DNA of 64,000 bases, from NCBI GenBank assembly GCA_921293015.1, contig OV121095.1, positions 38,475,484-38,539,483 of the forward strand, read 5' to 3'. The position numbers and the translations under genes are program-made. The notes below the pieces were generated by a model that made no database searches, had not been told where the DNA came from, and was given only the letters and a program-made list of their open reading frames with translations. This document shows, one piece after another, positions 59,601-64,000 of this stretch; the first letter of the stretch is position 1, and the number at the start of each line of letters is the position of its first letter. Source of the DNA: Phorcus lineatus. Its lineage: Eukaryota; Mollusca; Gastropoda; Trochida; Trochidae.

Positions 59601-60461
59601 GTCTTTTTTATGATTAACCCTTTCTATACTCATCATCTGATAAAGAAATTATGACCATGAAAATCAGCGATTGGTTAAAAAGTCCTTTTATTGGTTACTT
59701 TATCCACCATTTGTATAAAATTTGGCTGCTATTCAACTCACATATCCTAGCCCAAAGAGATATGCTAGTATATATTTGATTCACCGAAAATAAGCCTTTG
59801 TTTCATTACCATAACCCTACATTTAGGCTGGAGCTTGAAGTGGCTGAAGCACTTGTTATTCCAGCTATACTTATTCAATTTTCCTGTTAATAATAAAAGT
59901 TTATGTACCTGGTACTTTATATTTACTTCAGAGGGAAATATCTCATTACATGGCCAAGTTAACAGTAGCCATTAGAAAAATGTCCTGTATAATGCATAAA
60001 CTTAGTGGTGGCGATTTTTTTTCAATTACCTTTTATAATTTAGCATAACGAAAACAATTCCTTTGCTTTACCAAACCATGTACACTCATTCTTGCTATTG
60101 AATTTCTGATGACAGAGGGTTGTTTAACTGTTGATGACATTAATTTTCAAATACATTTCATCAACTTATTGTAGTTAAAAAAAACATGCTCCTCCTCCTG
60201 TAAGGGTTGATAATGAAATCTTGGTCTTGTTCCTCTTATTGATATTAGTAATTAATCATAAGCTCATCTCGTTTCCCATAATATGATCAATCATAGTGCA
60301 TGGTTAGTCTGTGTTGCTGTAGACTGTAGCAAATACCTTACCAAGGTTGAGAATGACATCTCTGAATTTGATAGGTGTAGCAAGATTGACTGGGCCCACA
60401 TTTTCTGTCATGGCTGCTGTGAAAGCAGTTCTCTTTTCTTTCGAACTGCTTCCACCAAGGC
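56380..60461 (-). CDS. C1q domain-containing protein, globular domain exons (partial)
   Basis: Two exons on the minus strand, 60461-60342 and 56684-56380, join at a split Gly codon. Exon one gives KEKRTAFTAAMTENVGPVNL then TPIKFRDVILNLG. Exon two gives LGYNLITGIFTAPYNGTYVL, then LLHNARVISSIHSRE, AGNSIVVHLVVGDRLWIEL and a final FSGYLLYPD. This is a whole C1q/TNF-like jelly-roll, with the usual AF-T start, the NxGxxYxxxTGxFTAPxxGxYxxSY block and the FSGYL ending. C1q-domain proteins are secreted, usually trimeric, recognition molecules, much expanded in bivalves and often linked to innate immunity. The signal peptide and any coiled-coil or collagen exon were not found upstream to base 64000. 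The gene lies antisense beyond CDC16 exon 6, probably inside a CDC16 intron. The domain call is firm; ligand unknown. Confidence 0.88.
56685..60341. other. C1q gene intron
   Basis: 3.7 kb. Because the flanking exons complete one C1q domain, no coding exon is needed between them. The open frame at 58672-58893 (minus) is unassigned. Confidence 0.55.
60342..60461 (-). CDS. C1q gene, exon with first strands of the C1q domain
   Basis: Acceptor ccatttcag, donor GTAAGG. 120 bp coding LGGSSSKEKRTAFTAAMTEN and VGPVNLATPIKFRDVILNL; entered with two bases of a codon, so another coding exon must precede it. It joins in frame to the exon at 56684. Confidence 0.85.
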
Positions 60462-63400
60462 CTGAAATGGAAAAGATTTGAAGGGTAAAGAATTTTTCAT
60501 GATGAACGATATATTTACTAATGGTTACATTGAATTGTTAGAATATCAGTCTTTCAGTTTGTTAACAAATGTAACATTGACACAAGTCCAATGCTGAGTA
60601 AAGTTTTCGGTGGCTGAATCAGTGCTGGTGATTGTTGCCTGACTATTGAATTATGGGTTTCTATCAAGCCACCAATTTGTCACGAAAAAGTACAGATAGT
60701 GTTTTACTGATGATGAATTATCAAGTATTTCAGTGTTTAACATAAACAGCCATTAGAAAGAAAGCATTCAAAACAAGCCATAATTGGAAACTGGAATGAT
60801 GGAAATTGTTATTGTCAGTGATGTTTGATATGTTTTGTTTAATCCCCTAAACTTTTCAGTAAATAACGGTCAAGATCTGTTTGAATATCCTGGCAAGAAC
60901 TAATCTTAGAGATTCCAAATTTCTCAATCCATATTTAAGAATATGAGTTATTACATTCAGTCACACTGTTCTATGTTTTCCAACCCACCCAGACCTAATG
61001 TACACTAGTAACAAGCTTTTGTATTATCTAGCAAAATCTGTTATAAGTACGTCCCACATTTGAAACCAGCACATAAGTATCAGTTTTGCAATAATTGTTG
61101 TTTTCCCCAACAACATTTGTAGCACATGGTTACAACAGAATCTGACGACCTTGCATATTTCAAGTTCGTCGTGTCAAAAGAGTCCGACCCTTTGATGTCA
61201 GGATGTGTGGGGGTAGGTTCAATCATGTCAGAAAATGTCATGTAGTTAGCGACAGGAATTGAAGCATTCAAAAATAGGTGGAACCTATAAGGAAACAGGA
61301 TATTTTTTAGAAGAAACACTTGAATTTCTTTAATTATATCAAAGGAAAAAGGTTTTTCATTTTCTTTGAAATTCATTCATAAACTTTTCTTTTTATGTTG
61401 ATCTACTTTAAGTTTTAACAGTTACAAAGTTTTTTAGAATTGATTTTATCGGATTTCTAGATATTGGAATTTTCACATCACTGATAAGATTTCTATCAAA
61501 GCATTGTTTCTTAGTTAAACTGGTCATAAAAATCCAGTTTTTTTAATCATTTTTTGATAAGAAGGGTTCATAAACGTTTTCTTTCCATTTCTCTTATGAA
61601 GAAAAGTAAAACGATGTTTGATATTTTAGGCGTCTTCTCACTTTTATTTCCCTTTGAATCTTTTGTGTTCTTCTTTTCAAAGTAAATTTTGATAATCTAT
61701 TATCCAACAAATTCCTATGTCATGTTTTTGATAGATGGAGAAATGTGCCGTAGCCTACAAAACCATTCATATTCAAGCAATCAATCCCCCCTTGAATAGT
61801 ATCTATGCCTGGAATGTTCAGATTAAGTATAAGAAGGTGAAAAACTTGTGGCGGCATAAAAAAAGATTTTTTGAACATTGCTGCCCCCTGCTGTGTTCAT
61901 GGAGATAGTTTTCGTCCAGGGCTTATGGTCGGTGAAGCTTAGCCTCTTGTTTTTATGTTGTAGAAAATAGAACTTCCCCTGTCGCTCACAAGTTGAATAA
62001 GTGGTCATGTGTGGTAAGGAAAGCAGCACCGTGAAGGAGTGAAGTTGTCACTAGTTGTATGGGAACAAGCTTTTATATTATCATCTGTCAGACTATCTTA
62101 TTTATGTAGGCCTCTTTTTTCTGTCTGTATTTTTGGGGAAGGAAGACTGCCTGCATGAATAAGTTATTCTAATAATACAAAGTTTTTGGGCGTTTACCTT
62201 TGTAAGTTTTTTTATGCTCAGGGAGCTTTACATTTATGTTTCATTTTGAATTTAATCCTGAAGTGCAAAATATAAGAGGAGTTTAGAGTTGAAATCTATG
62301 TGGAATGTTATTAAAAATGGTCTAGGTGTTATGGTTTATTGTTACATCTGATATTGATATCAATTTCTTCTTTTGATAATTTCACTTTCAATTAGCCTGA
62401 AAACATCTCATAACATTTTAAAGGAGACAGAGTTGATAGGATTATCTAAAATTTGAACATTTAAAGGATGGACAAATTATAAAACAATTAGTTTGAAATT
62501 TTTCAGTTATGAAATACAAAAGGGCATGTCTTGTTATTTATGCTAAGTTTAGTGAGATACCATATGATTCATCTGACAACATAAAAAGAGTTAAGCTGTT
62601 ATCTTTTTACATGTAAGTCAAACATTCACTGAATATATTTTCAATCTTTGTTCCCAGAGTTTAGTATTTCATCTTAATCAATGAAACCAGGTTGTGTTAT
62701 CACCTAAGCTGACATAATGACTTATCAACTAGAATTGATATTGTTAAGGTCTGTATTCCAAGCACCTGTTTCTAGGAGTGATCTGATTGGTGTAACCAGC
62801 CTAGCATCTGTTCACCTGGTGTGTTTGTCAGTGTTGCAGATTCTTGATGTTTCTCACTCCTTCCTATTCTATCCTTGCTTTTTTGTACGTGATCAGTGTG
62901 CCTGTATAGAATGATAGGTATTATCCCATGATAAGAAAAGTGATTTGAGGAGGCGCAAGGTTCATTATCTTATCATTCTTTGCTTCTTTGATCTGAATGA
63001 CAATAACAGTTGTTGTTCAGCTTATATACTGTTTTTAAGGTAGTTCCTTGAATACAACCCAGGTTTTGATTATAACCTGGGCCTCGAATACAACCCGTGA
63101 TCGTAGGATGCTTATATTAATACAACATTGGTATACCACATATTTAACTCTTCTTCAAATTCAGCCATTGCCAGGAATACAAGGTTAAAGGGGTGACAAG
63201 TGAAATAAAAAACCCACAAGGAAAATATGTAAACTAACGAAGAGTGAGAACAAACCTGAATGTAGTTAACTTTGGGCAATGTTTTTGTTTATATACAGTG
63301 AAATATCATCACTCGCCACTAATGGCTGACTTATTGCCCAAGCGGCATTAAACAATAACTTACTCACTCACTGAAATACCATCAATGGATTTGAGTTCTA

Positions 63401-64000
63401 TCCAGGGCTTTCAGGTCTCACTACAAGGCCTAGACCCTGAGACCTTGTCAGTTTTATCTGAATTAATACTAGAAGAAATGTTACAATTGCAAGGACATGT
63501 GGTGCACCCTAAATCACCTCGCCTCTTTTAAGGTTTTCTCACATAAGCTGCTGATTTTTGATAACCATGTAGGCCTGATACTTTGTAAGTAATGCTAAAT
63601 TCATGCAGTGATATCAATAACTACCAAAATCAAAAGACTAAAACAAGAATATTAATTCCTGCAGGGTTCTTTGACATTATGCCCACCAGTGGTGGATATG
63701 ATTTGTATTTCATGTTAGAAGCTGCTATTGCTTTTTATATCACGTAGCCTGTGAGACCTTTGTACCTGATATGCAGATGTCCGTAGTTAACACATGTCCA
63801 ACTCTGTTATTAATTTCCACCTCAATTTGCCTTCCTTTAATCCAGCTTCTGTTAGTACTTATAGGTCTATATAAGTAATATATAAGTATCTTAGGTGCAT
63901 TACTTTCAGTTTCAATTTGTACCCTTTTCCTCTTTACTGTGAACTTGTGTTGTGGCTTAGTTCTGACCTTTGGTAGACTAATCCTGATAGGTGAAGAATT
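60462..64000. other. Right end of window, no assigned exon
   Basis: The upstream C1q exon(s) and/or the next CDC16 exons should lie here or beyond. Minus-strand open frames at 61080-61376 and 61823-62029 have no signal peptide or domain I recognise. Near 63340-63375 there is a GCGGCATTAAACAATAACTT tail followed by ACTCACTCACTG, typical of a SINE 3' end. Confidence 0.5.

Noticed and set aside
61080..61376. Upstream exon of the C1q gene
   Set aside because: The minus-strand frame has no signal peptide, collagen or coiled-coil feature and no clear donor in the right phase.

Overview
This is AT-rich animal genomic DNA with split genes (GT-AG introns), long introns and a dense population of small transposon remnants. 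The protein content fits a lophotrochozoan, most probably a bivalve mollusc: a C1q-domain gene, two tiny secreted PAN/apple-like genes, tRNA-derived SINE copies, and a GTCCGTCCGTCC-type tandem repeat. No species can be named from the sequence alone.

Layout. (1) 2.8-5.3 kb, + strand: the last five coding exons of UXS1, UDP-glucuronate decarboxylase (the N-terminal half lies left of the window). (2) 12.9-13.25 kb (+) and 17.1-17.4 kb (-): two convergent, apparently intronless genes for small secreted cysteine-rich proteins that share one cysteine framework. (3) 20.85-33.58 kb, + strand: a complete five-exon gene of the CFAP97D/Hemingway ciliary family (272 aa) with an RFX X-box-like site about 130 bp upstream of its start. 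Its coding exon 1 is short and has to be read in a different frame from the longest open frame there. (4) 41.8-44.47 kb, - strand: a conserved-looking four-exon gene of unknown function (190 aa), head to head with (5) CDC16/APC6, + strand, 44.95-49.57 kb, of which six N-terminal exons are visible. (6) 56.4-60.5 kb, - strand: the two exons of a C1q globular domain, lying downstream of the last visible CDC16 exon and therefore probably nested antisense in a large CDC16 intron.

The rest is intronic or intergenic and is shaped by mobile DNA. Several insertions can be delimited to the base: a hAT-type element with an 8-bp target duplication (2239-2648), a TTAA element (22212-22633) whose pre-insertion site survives as an inverted copy at 56.0-56.2 kb, a 2.4-kb element with about 580-bp inverted arms and 6-bp flanking repeats (52630-55057), and a Penelope-like remnant with hammerhead-ribozyme-like motifs and a 14-bp duplication (32845-33153). 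Two genes carry decayed partial copies of their own exons in adjacent introns (UXS1 at 2716-2750; CFAP97D at 32553-32628). No rRNA gene, functional tRNA gene or CRISPR array was seen. All calls come from reading the sequence; no database search was run.
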